Shown here: positions 24,619 to 33,181 of the stretch, in pieces | Position numbering within the stretch: position 1 is the stretch's first letter | How the letters are laid out: each line of letters opens with the position of its first letter | Origin: Bacillus sp. OV322 | Lineage (GTDB): Bacteria; Bacillota; Bacilli; Bacillales; DSM-1321 | DNA: 64,000 nt | Reading direction: 5' to 3' | Assembly: GCF_900112495.1 (NCBI RefSeq) | Contig: NZ_FOMA01000004.1 | Span: 1 to 64,000 of the forward strand | Notes under the pieces: model-generated | Database searches by the model: none | The model's input: only the letters and a program-made list of their open reading frames with translations | What the model was told of the DNA's origin: nothing | Program-made: the position numbers and the translations under genes

Positions 24619-24882
24619 ATGGAATTTTTATGGTCATTAATTATAGGTGGCATTATTGGTTGGTTAGCTGGAATGATTCTAGGCCGTGACGTTCCAGGAG
24701 GCGTAATTGGAAATATCATCGCCGGGTTTATTGGTGCCTGGTTAGGCGGATTGATTTTTGGTGATTGGGGTCCTCATATTGCCGATTTTGCCATTATTCC
24801 AGCATTGATCGGAGCTATAATTTTAATCCTTATTGTTAGTTTTATTATGAAATCTGTAAGAGGACGAAATCACAGACATTAA
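24619..24882 (+). CDS. GlsB/YeaQ/YmgE family stress-response membrane protein
   Basis: An 87-residue, glycine-rich integral membrane protein with three hydrophobic segments (about 3-22, 29-48 and 58-77) and the family pattern GGIIGWLAGMILGR, GNIIAGFIGAWLGG. Ends in a basic RGRNHRH tail. Members are general-stress proteins of unknown mechanism. GAAGGAGA precedes the ATG; a strong terminator follows and a sigma-B-like promoter precedes. It lies between two attC-like sites but on the plus strand. Confidence 0.9.
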   Translation: MEFLWSLIIGGIIGWLAGMILGRDVPGGVIGNIIAGFIGAWLGGLIFGDWGPHIADFAIIPALIGAIILILIVSFIMKSVRGRNHRH

Positions 24883-24925
24883 TAACACTATCATCTTAAC
24901 TTAATATAGAAGGCAAGGACCCTTC

Positions 24926-24972
24926 AAAAAAGGTAAAACTCTATATTTTCTGAGTTTTACCTTTTTTGTTTT
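24926..24972 (+). terminator. Terminator of the GlsB-like gene
   Basis: AAAAAAGGTAAAACTC / GAGTTTTACCTTTTTT around ten bases; 16 paired bases. Confidence 0.92.
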
Positions 24973-24991
24973 TTTACGAAATAACCCTCAT

Positions 24992-25073
24992 TGGCCTCAC
25001 TAATAAGGCTGCCGTAGCAGCATGTCTTCTTCAACTAACGCACCCGTTAGTTGAAGTGAATAACTTCACAATA
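24992..25073. repeat. attC-like site with tail
   Basis: Weak left core TGGCCTCACTAATAA, stem GGCTGCCGTAGCAGC, right core TTCTTCAACTAACGCACCCG then TTAGTTGAAGT and ACTTCACAA. The right core is a perfect 10-bp inverted repeat. Confidence 0.9.
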
Positions 25074-25089
25074 TCTTTTTTAACTAACA

Positions 25090-25132
25090 CAAAAAGACCA
25101 CCTTGCCCCTGCTCGGTGGTCTATTTTTTTAA
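25090..25132. terminator. Bidirectional terminator
   Basis: AGACCACC / GGTGGTCT around 12 bases; A run left, T run right. It ends the gene at 25135 on the minus strand. Confidence 0.82.
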
Positions 25133-25134
25133 TT

Positions 25135-25695
25135 TTATTCAGTTGAGTTAGCGATTTTAACTAATATTTCAGGTGTAACTTTATTTGATACCTTTTTGTC
25201 AATTCCGAGCATATATTGCCAATTATCTTTTTCAAAAACAAGAAAATTCATAATTGGACCATCATCCATATAAATGGCTTTTTGACCATTTTCAAGTGTA
25301 TAGACTTTTTGATTGCCTCTATCCTTAAAATTTATTTTATTTTTTAAGGGTCGAATATCAACTTTATAATTATTTTCTCGTGACTTTTCATTCACCAAAT
25401 GGATTGATAGAAAATCATTTGTGTCATAGTCCTTATCTTCATAAAATCTACCGAATTGATGGGTGAAAGGAATAGAAGGCTTGATTTTTGGCAATTTTAC
25501 ATCTTGTTCAAAGTGATTTTCAAATTCCTTAACGGCATCTTCAGCAGATTTATATCCAACTTGAGTGAACATTTCCTCAATGGAAGGAGGATTATCGTTT
25601 GGACTTGCAAAGGCTATCTCATTAGTTGGTACAATATAAGCAATACAGAGTATTAAATAAATAAAGTTAATTCTTTTATTCAATGTTCCACGCAC
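25135..25695 (-). CDS. Exported hypothetical protein
   Basis: Up to 186 residues. The start is unclear (GTG 25695 or TTG 25683; only GCGGGTG-like sequence upstream). An N-terminal hydrophobic segment (about 9-25) ending IAFASP looks like a signal peptide. The mature part has PPSIEEMFTQVGYKSAEDAV, then a beta-rich half with YTLENGQKAIYMDDGP and NWQYMLGID, similar in style to DUF4367-type secreted proteins. Function unknown. Single cassette gene with a terminator. Confidence 0.6.
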   Translation of the reverse strand: MRGTLNKRINFIYLILCIAYIVPTNEIAFASPNDNPPSIEEMFTQVGYKSAEDAVKEFENHFEQDVKLPKIKPSIPFTHQFGRFYEDKDYDTNDFLSIHLVNEKSRENNYKVDIRPLKNKINFKDRGNQKVYTLENGQKAIYMDDGPIMNFLVFEKDNWQYMLGIDKKVSNKVTPEILVKIANSTE

Positions 25696-25754
25696 CCGCT
25701 CTATCCTTTTAATAAGTATTCTTCCCCATTAATGAAAGATTATTTATCGTGAAT

Positions 25755-25853
25755 GTAACTAACCTGCCCCGTTAGTTCCATAAGAAAGTGTTACGTAGCA
25801 ACCAATTTGTTAAACTCAAGCACCTAATAGTTTAAGTACAATATTTCACAATC
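25755..25853. repeat. attC-like site with tail
   Basis: Left core GTAACTAACCTGCCCCGTTAG, reduced stem TGTTACGTAGCAACC, right core AAACTCAAGCACCTAATAG then TTTAAGT and ATTTCACAATC, matching 3780-3830. Confidence 0.88.
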
Positions 25854-25927
25854 TTTTTTTATATGAGAAAAAAGGCAACCTTCTCCTTAAAAAATAGTAC
25901 ATGTTAATTCAATATGACATACTAAAA

Positions 25928-26302
25928 TTAACCTTTAATATCAACCACAGTAACTTTATCTGTTTTGACTTCAAATGTTATGATAACTGGACCTTCTTGT
26001 GGATTATGTGCACCAGTATAAGTATCATACTTAACCTTCACCTTAAAATCATATTGAGAATACCCTCCAGTCATTCTTTTTACCTCTAATATGTCTGAAT
26101 TCCACAATGCATAATTACGAGTAGGGTACTTTTTATTAATTGCTTTTTGGGCATAAGGGTTTAAAAAAACTAAAAAGGCATCATAAAAATCATTATGCTT
26201 TTCTTGGAGAAAGTCTCCTTCGGTTTCCGCCTTTATTGGAGTGGATATGGTTAATCCCAAAATGGAAAAAGATAAAACAATCCCTATTATTATGTGTTTC
26301 AT
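25928..26302 (-). CDS. Exported DUF3888 protein, copy 2
   Basis: Second copy of the cassette at 3904-4278, with the same start choice (ATG 26302), the same signal peptide (ending PIKA) and a mature protein differing at about five residues. Upstream and downstream non-coding sequence is also nearly identical, including the site tail and the left core, so the unit duplicated is a whole cassette. Unlike copy 1, this copy keeps a complete attC-like site on its upstream side (26371-26452). Confidence 0.82.
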   Translation of the reverse strand: MKHIIIGIVLSFSILGLTISTPIKAETEGDFLQEKHNDFYDAFLVFLNPYAQKAINKKYPTRNYALWNSDILEVKRMTGGYSQYDFKVKVKYDTYTGAHNPQEGPVIITFEVKTDKVTVVDIKG

Positions 26303-26370
26303 ATTATTAGCCACCACCTTGTTTTAAGGTAGAAATGCCCACTTCAGAATAAATCTATGCATTTTCTTGT

Positions 26371-26452
26371 GTTACCAACCTGCACCTTTAGCACAATAAG
26401 AAAAAACGCTGCCGAAACAACGTTTTGTTCAACTCTTGCACCCGTTAGTTCT
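26371..26452. repeat. attC-like site
   Basis: Left core TACCAACCTGCACCTTTAGC, CGCTGCCGAAACAACG stem, right core TTCAACTCTTGCACCCGTTAG. Intact version of the site that is truncated at 4345-4400. Confidence 0.9.
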
Positions 26453-26648
26453 ATAAGGAATAGCAGTTTGCTACTTGTTCCAAAGTTTCACCAATCTCCA
26501 ATGAACCTCCAGCTAATCCCCAGCAGTTATTGTCATTACGGAGTTGCAATAATATCTCTTTATCATCATTTATTAAAATAACACAAGCTCCAGCTATTAT
26601 TAGGGGACGGCTTCCCACTATTTTCCTCAATTCCATTATATAACCCAC
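26451..26648 (-). pseudogene. Nudix hydrolase fragment cut at a site boundary
   Basis: GTG start with GGGAGG six bases upstream, then a normal Nudix N-terminus (RKIVGSRPLIIAGACVILIN, LLQLRND, WGLAGGSLEIGETLEQVA). It stops after NCYSL, exactly where the Nudix box should continue with REXXEE, because the attC-like site begins there. The catalytic glutamates are lost, so it cannot be an active Nudix enzyme. Confidence 0.85.
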
Positions 26649-27297
26649 ATATAACCTCCCATTATATTAAATATGTATCGAGGTGATATTTATTTTACTA
26701 ATTGAAGTAAATGGCCTTCAAGACATAATGAACATCGACTTTAGTATTTAGAAAATTTTGATAATATAAGATTATCATATATCGTATCTATTGAGAACAG
26801 GCAGCTTTCAACAATAATTTTAATAAAAGTAGTGTGGTCATTACGATGTTTAATTTGCTCAAGAAATTCACACCAACTCAAATAATAATCGAGTACTTCG
26901 TTGTCACGCGATTAAAATCTATTCACATTCTGGATATGATAACTTGAACACGCTCCTTACTACCTGATATTAACAGAGCCTTTTATTTAAGCATGTATCT
27001 CTCTATCCTTTCAGCAAAAAACATCCACTCCTTTCCTGCCCAGACAAACTTGATTTTTTCAATGGTTCTATAATATTGCTAATATTATTTGCAGTTTAGA
27101 AATCACCCATAAAAAAAAATCACCCATAAAAAAAGCCGATATTCCTTGAAGGAAATCGACTTTATGCTACCATGGAAAATAACATTATATGTACTTCGGA
27201 TCCTATCCATTTTTTACTGATTATTTATAGAAATCAGAATGAGGTTCTGAACAAACTTTTAAGCATTACCATAGATCATCCATCACCTCCATTCTGA
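26649..27297. other. Gap with gene remnants
   Basis: Contains a 54-codon minus-strand open stretch without start (stop at 26741; EVLDYYLSWCEFLEQIKHRN to NLILSKFSKY), likely a C-terminal remnant, a tandem 17-bp duplication AATCACCCATAAAAAAA at 27101-27134, and GCCGATATTCC / GGAAATCGAC, a weak hairpin. No complete gene. Confidence 0.4.
27101..27134. repeat. Tandem 17-bp repeat, two copies
   Basis: AATCACCCATAAAAAAA twice without a gap. Confidence 0.8.
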
Positions 27298-27760
27298 TTA
27301 TCCCTTGTATGCTTGCCGTAATTTCTCCAGATCAAATTTCTTCATTTTAAGAAAAGCATTCGTCAGGCGTGCACGCTGATCCGGCGTGGCTTTGCTCATC
27401 ATCTCATTCATCTCGCTTGGCACAACCTGCCAGGATATACCGAATTTATCTTTCAGCCAGCCGCATTGTTCTGCTTCAGGAACTGCAGATAGCCTTTCCC
27501 AGTAGTGATCAATTTCTTCTTGTGTGTCACAATATACCATGAATCATGATGGTTCCTTCTTTATCAGGTTCCATGCCTTGAGGGTAGCCTGTTTTGCATT
27601 CTTAAACACAGATAAATAAAAATGAATCACCTCTTCGGTCATGCCGCATTTTTCGCCGACAAACAAAAGTGATGGAACGATAGCAGGCCGTTCTTCACCT
27701 TCTAGATTGGTAAGCATTAATTGCCAGGACAATCCATTAGACCGTCTTTTAACCAAGGCA
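27298..27760 (-). pseudogene. Degenerate copy of the PhnB-like gene at 28814-29725
   Basis: The C-terminal 80 codons ([16 protein letters not shown] to KLRQAYKG) and an upstream part ([41 protein letters not shown]) match the intact gene closely, but about 45 codons between them are deleted with a frameshift, and everything 5' of the SWQLML region is missing. The intact and broken copies flank the RsbR-like gene in the same orientation. Confidence 0.92.
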
Positions 27761-27875
27761 TTGCAGCTGCACCATAAAATATCATTATTTTTTTATTAAT
27801 GATAAAATAGATAGACTATATTATGAAGAATAGAAAAATACTTTTGTGGTTCCATTAAGATTTGGAGGAAGTACA

Positions 27876-28742
27876 TTGAATAATGAATTGAAATTGTTAG
27901 GGGAAATGATTTTAGAAAAGAAAGATGAAATTGCCGCCACCATACATGGAGACAGGATGGCTGGAGTGCAAATGTCTGAAAGTGAAAAAAGGGAATTTGA
28001 GCAAATAGAAGCACATATTTTGGAGATTCGGGCTAATTTCATTGGTTTGTTTGGAGAAGCGTTAATCGAACATATGGACAAAGAAAGAGCCTATGAAAAA
28101 ATATTTAATTGGGGAAAAGAAACCGGCGAATTCTTTTATAAGCTTGGAGCGCCGCTGGACGAGGCATTGAAAGATACGAGCTATTACCGGACTTATATGT
28201 GGGAAGCTATCGAGAAGGAAGCAGCCTCCAAAAATATGACTGCATCCACTGTATTTGATGTCATCCGAATTATAGATCCCCTGTTAGATCGGGCTGTTTA
28301 TAGTTTTAGCCTCACTTATGTTGAATTTCATCAAAAAACCCTTGAAAATGCAAAAAATGCGTTTATGGAGCTTTCCGTCCCTGTTGTTCCACTGACAAAA
28401 GGAGTAGGCATTCTTCCATTAATCGGAAACTTAGATACTGATAGAGCTCATTTACTCATGGAAACTACCTTGAACCGTTCGGTTGAACTTAAGCTCTCCC
28501 ATCTTATCTTAGATGTGTCAGGTGTGATGATTGTTGATACGATGGTGGCCAATCAGCTTTTTAAGGTAATTGATGCTTTATCCTTAACGGGAGTAAAGAC
28601 CATTATCACAGGAATCCGTCCAGAGGTGGCACAAACCATGGTCAGCCTTGGATTGAACCTTGCTGAGATCAAAACAATGGCAAACCTTCAGCAAGCATTC
28701 GATGACATAACGAGAATTTCTAAACATGCAAAGGGTGATTAA
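27876..28742 (+). CDS. RsbR-type stressosome protein (STAS domain)
   Basis: About 288 residues from TTG 27876, chosen because GGAGG lies seven bases upstream. The N-terminal half is helical (non-haem-globin-like RsbR sensor region); the C-terminal STAS domain (about 165-280) has PVVPLTKGVGILPLIGNLD, HLILDVSGVMIVDTMVANQL and VKTIITGIRPEVAQTMV. The Thr in VDTMVA aligns with the RsbT-phosphorylated Thr of RsbR. Such proteins form stressosomes with RsbS and RsbT and control sigma-B. No partner genes are adjacent, as is usual for RsbR paralogues. Terminator overlaps its stop. Confidence 0.88.
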   Translation: MNNELKLLGEMILEKKDEIAATIHGDRMAGVQMSESEKREFEQIEAHILEIRANFIGLFGEALIEHMDKERAYEKIFNWGKETGEFFYKLGAPLDEALKDTSYYRTYMWEAIEKEAASKNMTASTVFDVIRIIDPLLDRAVYSFSLTYVEFHQKTLENAKNAFMELSVPVVPLTKGVGILPLIGNLDTDRAHLLMETTLNRSVELKLSHLILDVSGVMIVDTMVANQLFKVIDALSLTGVKTIITGIRPEVAQTMVSLGLNLAEIKTMANLQQAFDDITRISKHAKGD

Positions 28743-28761
28743 ATCACCCTTTTTTATTTTA
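28731..28761 (+). terminator. Terminator of the RsbR-like gene
   Basis: AAGGGTGATT / AATCACCCTT then TTTTATTTT; the stop codon lies in the loop. Confidence 0.9.
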
Positions 28762-28813
28762 GGTATATATCAGGGTCCCTGCGTGAAAAGAAGAAGCTCT
28801 CAATGTCTGATTA

Positions 28814-29725
28814 TCACTTGTATGCTTGCCGTAATTTCTCCAGATCAAATTTCTTCATTTTAAGAAAAGCGTTCGTCAGGCGTGCACGCTGATCCGGTGT
28901 GGCATTGCTCATCATCTCATTCATCTCGCTTGGCACTACCTGCCAGGATATACCAAACTTATCTTTCAGCCAGCCGCATTGTTCTGCTTCAGGAACTGCA
29001 GATAGCCTATCCCAGTAGTGATTAATCTCTTCTTGTGTGTCACAATACACCATGAATGATATGGCCTCATTAAAATTGAATCGATGCTCATGTGCGCTAT
29101 CCATTGCGGAAAACCACAGGTCTTCCAGCATAAAATCGGAGAACATGATGGTTCCTTCTTTATCAGGTGCCATGCCTTGGGGATAGCGGGTGAGAAGTCC
29201 CTGTTTTGCGTTCTTAAATACAGATAAATAAAAATGTATCGCCTCTTCGGTCATGCCGCATTTTTCGCCGACAAACAAAAGTGATGGAACGATAGCAGGC
29301 CGTTCTTCACCTTCTGGATTGGTAAGCATTAATTGCCAGGACAATCCATATTTATCCTGAATCCAGCCAAACCTCTCACTGAAGGGATACTTATCGAGCG
29401 GCATTAACGCTGTGCCGCCTTCCGACAAATTGTTCCATACCTCATCTATTTTTTCTCGCGCATCACTTTCCCTCGATGGATCGAAATTAACTATGAATGA
29501 AATCGACGGATTGATTTTGAAATAAGGTCCAGCACTGATTGCCATGAACTTCTGTCCCCATAGCTCAAATGAGACAATCTCGGAGTCGCCCGAAGGTGTG
29601 TCCTTGATAGTTGTGACATTGGTGATTTTTGAGTCCGGGAATATGGAAGCATAAAACTCGGCAGCTTCTTTTGCCTCCTTTTCATACCATAAGTGTGGAA
29701 CGATTTTTTGGTTTGATTTTGACAT
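28814..29725 (-). CDS. PhnB-like VOC protein, two tandem domains
   Basis: About 303 residues from ATG 29725 (GGAGG seven bases upstream). Two glyoxalase-fold repeats of the 3-demethylubiquinone-9 3-methyltransferase-like (PhnB) family: domain 1 about 8-138 ([21 protein letters not shown] to YGLSWQLM) and domain 2 about 148-290 ([12 protein letters not shown] to [12 protein letters not shown]). The repeated FYxSIF/FYLSVF and GxSWQ motifs show the internal duplication. Metal-dependent VOC enzyme of unknown substrate. The degenerate copy is at 27298-27760. Confidence 0.9.
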   Translation of the reverse strand: MSKSNQKIVPHLWYEKEAKEAAEFYASIFPDSKITNVTTIKDTPSGDSEIVSFELWGQKFMAISAGPYFKINPSISFIVNFDPSRESDAREKIDEVWNNLSEGGTALMPLDKYPFSERFGWIQDKYGLSWQLMLTNPEGEERPAIVPSLLFVGEKCGMTEEAIHFYLSVFKNAKQGLLTRYPQGMAPDKEGTIMFSDFMLEDLWFSAMDSAHEHRFNFNEAISFMVYCDTQEEINHYWDRLSAVPEAEQCGWLKDKFGISWQVVPSEMNEMMSNATPDQRARLTNAFLKMKKFDLEKLRQAYK

Positions 29726-29831
29726 ATTCATTCCTCCATGAAAGATTTAAATTCTTAGCGATTGCCTGTGAATGGAAGTTATCCCAAGCTATACTATCCA
29801 GATATTTCTTATTTCGTTTACTTTATTTATA

Positions 29832-29890
29832 ATCAGCCGCAGTAGCCCTGTTTTCTTCCATGCTTAGTTTAAGTATATTTTTTCACACTC
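29832..29890. repeat. attC-like remnant with tail
   Basis: CAGCCGCAGTAGCCC, then CTTCCATGCTTAGTTTAAGT and TTTTTCACACTC. Right core nearly lost; the order and tail match the better sites. Confidence 0.55.
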
Positions 29891-30477
29891 TATCTAGGTT
29901 CTTTCCAAGTTATGATTTCTGCATTGTTAATATCTACTTCACCAAGACTTAATACATGTGGAATATAAGGAAACAATCCAAATCTATTTCCTTTTCTGCT
30001 TTCTTTTTTGTAGTATTCAAATGCAGCTGGAGGCAGTTCTGTAAGTTCTTTATAGTCTTCAATATTTAATAATTTAATTTCATCTTTTTCGATGGGTTCC
30101 GATGGACCTTTGTAATTCTCTTGGGAGTATAGGTAGATAGCATTTTTATTGTTTTTCAGATTTACAATAGGAACTTTAAAAAAACGTTGTTTTTCTTTAG
30201 CTTTAATATCTAACTTTGTAAAAGCCATGTAAACGTAATAAGGATGTAAAGGCAGAAAATGCAGAACATCATTCCATAAACAATTTAGTTTTGGAACTTG
30301 TTTACTAAGCAGTTTTGGTCTCTCAGGATGGTCAAAATACTTTTTAGTATATTTCTCATACATTTGAGGATAAGGATACTTTAACGAATTTAGCGGTATC
30401 AATTTTTCCCCTTTCATCTCACTCGGTACCATATAATATACATACTGTTTTATAAGCACACCTCCAATTTCATTCAA
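29890..30477 (-). CDS. Hypothetical protein (about 190 aa)
   Basis: A soluble protein with an aromatic- and proline-rich sequence: YYMVPSEMKGEKLIPLNSLK, YPYPQMYEKYTKKYFDHPERP, LHFLPLHPYYVYMAF, and a C-terminal AAFEYYKKESRKGNRFGLFPYIPHVL. Start uncertain: ATG 30477 has no good ribosome binding site, while GGAGGT lies just before GTG 30459. The repeated PSE and PYP motifs look like a Bacillus group-specific family; function unknown. Cassette-type position before a remnant site. Confidence 0.6.
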   Translation of the reverse strand: MNEIGGVLIKQYVYYMVPSEMKGEKLIPLNSLKYPYPQMYEKYTKKYFDHPERPKLLSKQVPKLNCLWNDVLHFLPLHPYYVYMAFTKLDIKAKEKQRFFKVPIVNLKNNKNAIYLYSQENYKGPSEPIEKDEIKLLNIEDYKELTELPPAAFEYYKKESRKGNRFGLFPYIPHVLSLGEVDINNAEIITWKEPR

Positions 30478-30513
30478 ATTCTACATTCAGCCTTTATTTC
30501 CCTTCCTTCCTTT

Positions 30514-30540
30514 ATCAAACTAAACTGACTGTTAGTTACC
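30514..30540. repeat. attC-like left core remnant
   Basis: ATCAAACTAAACTGACTGTTAG then TTACC. Lone core upstream of the 29890-30477 gene. Confidence 0.55.
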
Positions 30541-30963
30541 TAGCCCTCCGGGGTTATCTTAGTAACACCTCTCTAGGAAAATAGGCTTCATGATTGGGTC
30601 AATTGGGGTAATAAAAGATAAGTTCGATTTTCAGGAAAAGTATATTAAATATTTTTACCAAAAAAAATACTCTCTCAAGAGTACTTCTGCCAGCGCAAAC
30701 TCCAATAAACCTATTTTTTCAAAAAACTCCATAAAAAAACATTCGACGTTTTTAGTGTTTTCGTACATATTCCTCATCAAAACCATACAGCTTTCATCCA
30801 AGAATGCTAAAAAGCCTCAGCACCAAGAGTAAAATCAGGTCTATTGCTGAGGAAAGCTGATGGAATTTGTGTTGTTTGTTTTACAAGAATTGGCGGTATA
30901 CTGAGAGTATAAATTATAAATAATGGCAGTTTAACATAAAAAACTAGCGAAGGAGAGATTATT
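30541..30963. other. Intergenic, no convincing gene
   Basis: Contains TACTCT-CTCA-AGAGTA with a minus-strand T run (30661-30683), a terminator without an obvious gene, and the inverted repeat CCTCAGCA / TGCTGAGG (30816-30852). A short minus-strand frame in between has no start signal. Confidence 0.4.
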
Positions 30964-31074
30964 ATGAAAATCAAAGCCGGAACATGGAACTTGCTAACAG
31001 CGCAGGAAAAAAGATTCGTTTTGGAAGCGGTCAGCTATTATCGTTCACATGCTAACTTAAAGAAAACGTCATAA
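30964..31074 (+). CDS. Small hypothetical protein (36 aa)
   Basis: MKIKAGTWNLLTAQEKRF and a basic C-terminus ANLKKTS, with an excellent GAAGGAGA eight bases before the ATG and a hairpin terminator right after the stop. Amphipathic and soluble. No family recognised; size and context would suit a small regulatory peptide. Confidence 0.6.
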   Translation: MKIKAGTWNLLTAQEKRFVLEAVSYYRSHANLKKTS

Positions 31075-31082
31075 TAGTATAT

Positions 31083-31115
31083 TCGGGATGAAAGGATACA
31101 GCCTTTCGTCCCCTT
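31083..31115 (+). terminator. Terminator of the 36-aa gene
   Basis: GGGATGAAAGG / CCTTTCGTCCC around six bases, then CTTTCCTATTT; a weak T run. Confidence 0.65.
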
Positions 31116-31412
31116 TCCTATTTAAAAATATCTTCCCTGCTCATCGCCGCGCTTAGCCGCATACATTTTATGAACTCATCTCAAGAAAAAGCAGCTCATG
31201 ATAGCACTCGTGATGCTGGCATAGCAGATGCGCTCACCCTCTAGCTTTGTACTTTGACTTTGCCCCTTATACGAATGTGTAATTTTTATATACCCCAATA
31301 ACTTCAGGCAAAACAGATTTATAGTACAATATCTTCCTTTTTTTAAATATGGACTATATCGAAAACTAGCACACATACATAAAGAGACCCGCTGTCAGCA
31401 GCCGGACTTTTT
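31116..31412. other. Intergenic, nothing recognised
   Basis: No frame with a ribosome binding site. The last 40 bases hold GACCCGCTG / CAGCCGGAC, a poor hairpin after the holin-like gene. Confidence 0.4.
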
Positions 31413-31679
31413 TTATCTTGGATGCTCGTAGTCCTTCGCCTGGCTGCTGTCACTATATCCTTTTGTAGTAGGATCCTGAATATTCGTGACTGTGGACAAA
31501 AGTGCCGCAACAGCATTTACAAGTGACAGCACCCACCCTTTTATATCCTCTGTCAGCTTAAAATCAGTAAGGCCAATCGCATGTGCCCCCACCAGCAGGA
31601 TTTCAATGACTATGAAAAGCTGTGACAGAAAACCTGTGAGCCAAAGCCTATTTTTAAATCGGACTTTCCAGTTTATCAT
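31413..31679 (-). CDS. Phage holin-like small membrane protein
   Basis: About 88 residues from ATG 31679 (GGGAGG upstream). INWKVRFKNRLWL at the start, one long or two short membrane segments (about 12-35 and 50-66) and a charged tail KDYEHPR match the phi-LC3-type holins found in prophages and as solitary genes in Bacillus. Holins form membrane lesions that release endolysin. No phage genes are adjacent; the NlpC/P60 gene 0.5 kb away is a secreted enzyme, not an obvious endolysin partner. Confidence 0.75.
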   Translation of the reverse strand: MINWKVRFKNRLWLTGFLSQLFIVIEILLVGAHAIGLTDFKLTEDIKGWVLSLVNAVAALLSTVTNIQDPTTKGYSDSSQAKDYEHPR

Positions 31680-31890
31680 GCAGAAACCTCCCATACTATA
31701 GATTCTCTATATCCTATGTAAAATCTTGAGGAAGTTGTCCGCATTTCACTCTATATCTTCTGATTTACGACAAACATTTTCATGCCATTCGGCCGCCACA
31801 TGACAGTTTCCTTATCAGGCTGCATTTATAATAAAAGAACAGCCCGTGTTTTTCATAGTCTGCAAAAAACCTGTGGGGGGAGTGTGGTTT

Positions 31891-32007
31891 ATGAAAGAGG
31901 AGACCGGCGGCTTTTCAAGGGGATTTGTTTGGGGTGTTTTTTTAAGCATCCCTCTGTGGGTGTCTGCAATTGGATGGGCGAAGATTGTTCACAGCTGGTT
32001 CTGCTAG
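31891..32007 (+). CDS. Small membrane protein (38 aa)
   Basis: MKEETGGFSRGFVWGVFLSI continuing PLWVSAIGWAKIVHSWFC, one membrane segment after a short polar N-terminus. GGGGGAG eight bases before the ATG. It shares F..G..WGV.LSIPLW with the 37-aa protein at 49659-49772, so the two are paralogues. Function unknown. Confidence 0.6.
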   Translation: MKEETGGFSRGFVWGVFLSIPLWVSAIGWAKIVHSWFC

Positions 32008-32174
32008 CAAAATGTAAAAAGTACCAATAATTACTATATCGCCATCAAGCCTGCTATATCAGCGTTTTCATAGACTTCTAATCAACGTAATTATTTTGTA
32101 ATATACCTGTGATGTTTTTGTTATCTCATTTGTATATATTGAGTTTAGCAAATATGATTCGGGGGTAAATTACA

Positions 32175-32825
32175 TTGTTAAAGAAATTGTTATCGTTAGT
32201 TTTACTTGCATCAAGTATCTCAGTGGTCGCACCTACTTTAAGTGAAGCGGCTACAAGCAAATATGTGAAAGTCAGTTCAGGAACGCTAAACGTACGGAAA
32301 AGCGCTTCTACTAGAGCATCCATCGTGGCTAAATTAAAAAAAGGCACAAAGGTTACGGTTTACTCAACTTCAAAAGGCTGGGCTAAAATCAAAGCAAGTT
32401 CAAAATCAGGATATGTAAGTTCAAAATATCTTGCTACATATTCAGCTCCTAAAAGCACGGCGTACCATACAAAAGCTATTTCTGTTGCCAAAAGCAACTT
32501 AGGCGTCAAATATAGATACGGCGGCACTACACCAAGCGGATTCGATTGCTCAGGACTTGTGAAATATTCATATGCGAAAGCCGGCAAAACATTGCCCCGC
32601 ACAGCAGCGGATATGTACCAAAAAGGAAGCCGCGTCAGCTCAAGCTCATTAAAGACAGGCGATTTAATGTTCTTTGCTCCAAACCGGGCATCCCGCCCAA
32701 CTCACGTTTCCATCTACATGGGAAGCGGAAAAATGATCCAAGCTGCTACATCAAAAGGAGTATCCATTGCTGCAACAAGCAATTCATACTGGAAGCCTAA
32801 ATTTATCGGTGCGAAACGTATATAA
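32175..32825 (+). CDS. Secreted SH3b-NlpC/P60 cell-wall endopeptidase
   Basis: A 216-residue exported enzyme. Signal peptide 1-25 (ending SEAA), one bacterial SH3 domain (about 28-88, TLNVRKSAST and GWAKIK), then an NlpC/P60 domain (about 98-216) with catalytic Cys125 in FDCSGLVKYS and His177 in PTHVSIYMGSG. The usual third polar residue position is Gln189. It cuts D-Glu/meso-DAP-type peptide bonds in peptidoglycan in this family. TTG start with GGGGGT eight bases upstream; clear terminator after. Confidence 0.9.
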   Translation: MLKKLLSLVLLASSISVVAPTLSEAATSKYVKVSSGTLNVRKSASTRASIVAKLKKGTKVTVYSTSKGWAKIKASSKSGYVSSKYLATYSAPKSTAYHTKAISVAKSNLGVKYRYGGTTPSGFDCSGLVKYSYAKAGKTLPRTAADMYQKGSRVSSSSLKTGDLMFFAPNRASRPTHVSIYMGSGKMIQAATSKGVSIAATSNSYWKPKFIGAKRI

Positions 32826-32832
32826 ATTTAGC

Positions 32833-32868
32833 AAAAAAGAAGGCCCCATCGGGTCTTCTTTTTTTTGC
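32833..32868 (+). terminator. Terminator of the NlpC/P60 gene
   Basis: AAAAAAGAAGGCCC / GGGTCTTCTTTTTT around CATC. Confidence 0.92.
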
Positions 32869-33180
32869 ACTGCAATCTATTAGAAGCATTATTCGAATCA
32901 ATGAAAGTATTCTTAAATCACTAAACCTAACATTAAAGCCTGCCTCAGATTGTATACTGATTTCAGCTTCCATTTCATAACCAATATTTTCGCAGGAGAT
33001 TCTCTGAAACTGCTCAGCATTGCTCTATATCGTGCAGCATCTGCTTTAATATAACACAACCTTAGCTTTTGGAAGATCATAATGCTTATCGTACTTGCAC
33101 ATTTTGCACTTAATTTTCATGTAAAACACTTTTTCTATACCAAAAATAAAACAAAAAAGTCGTTTAAATCTAGAGGTTAT
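32869..33180. other. Intergenic, nothing certain
   Basis: A minus-strand stretch of about 45 open codons (KADAARYRAMLSSFRESPAK on) ends near 32920 but has no ribosome binding site; probably a remnant. Confidence 0.35.
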
Positions 33181-33181
33181 A

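Noticed and set aside
31782-32030. Plus-strand frame of 82 codons
   Set aside because: No ribosome binding site; the well-initiated 38-codon gene at 31891 lies in another frame.
31413-32825. Prophage lysis module (holin-like plus NlpC/P60)
   Set aside because: The NlpC/P60 protein has its own signal peptide and terminator and is on the other strand; no phage structural genes are near.
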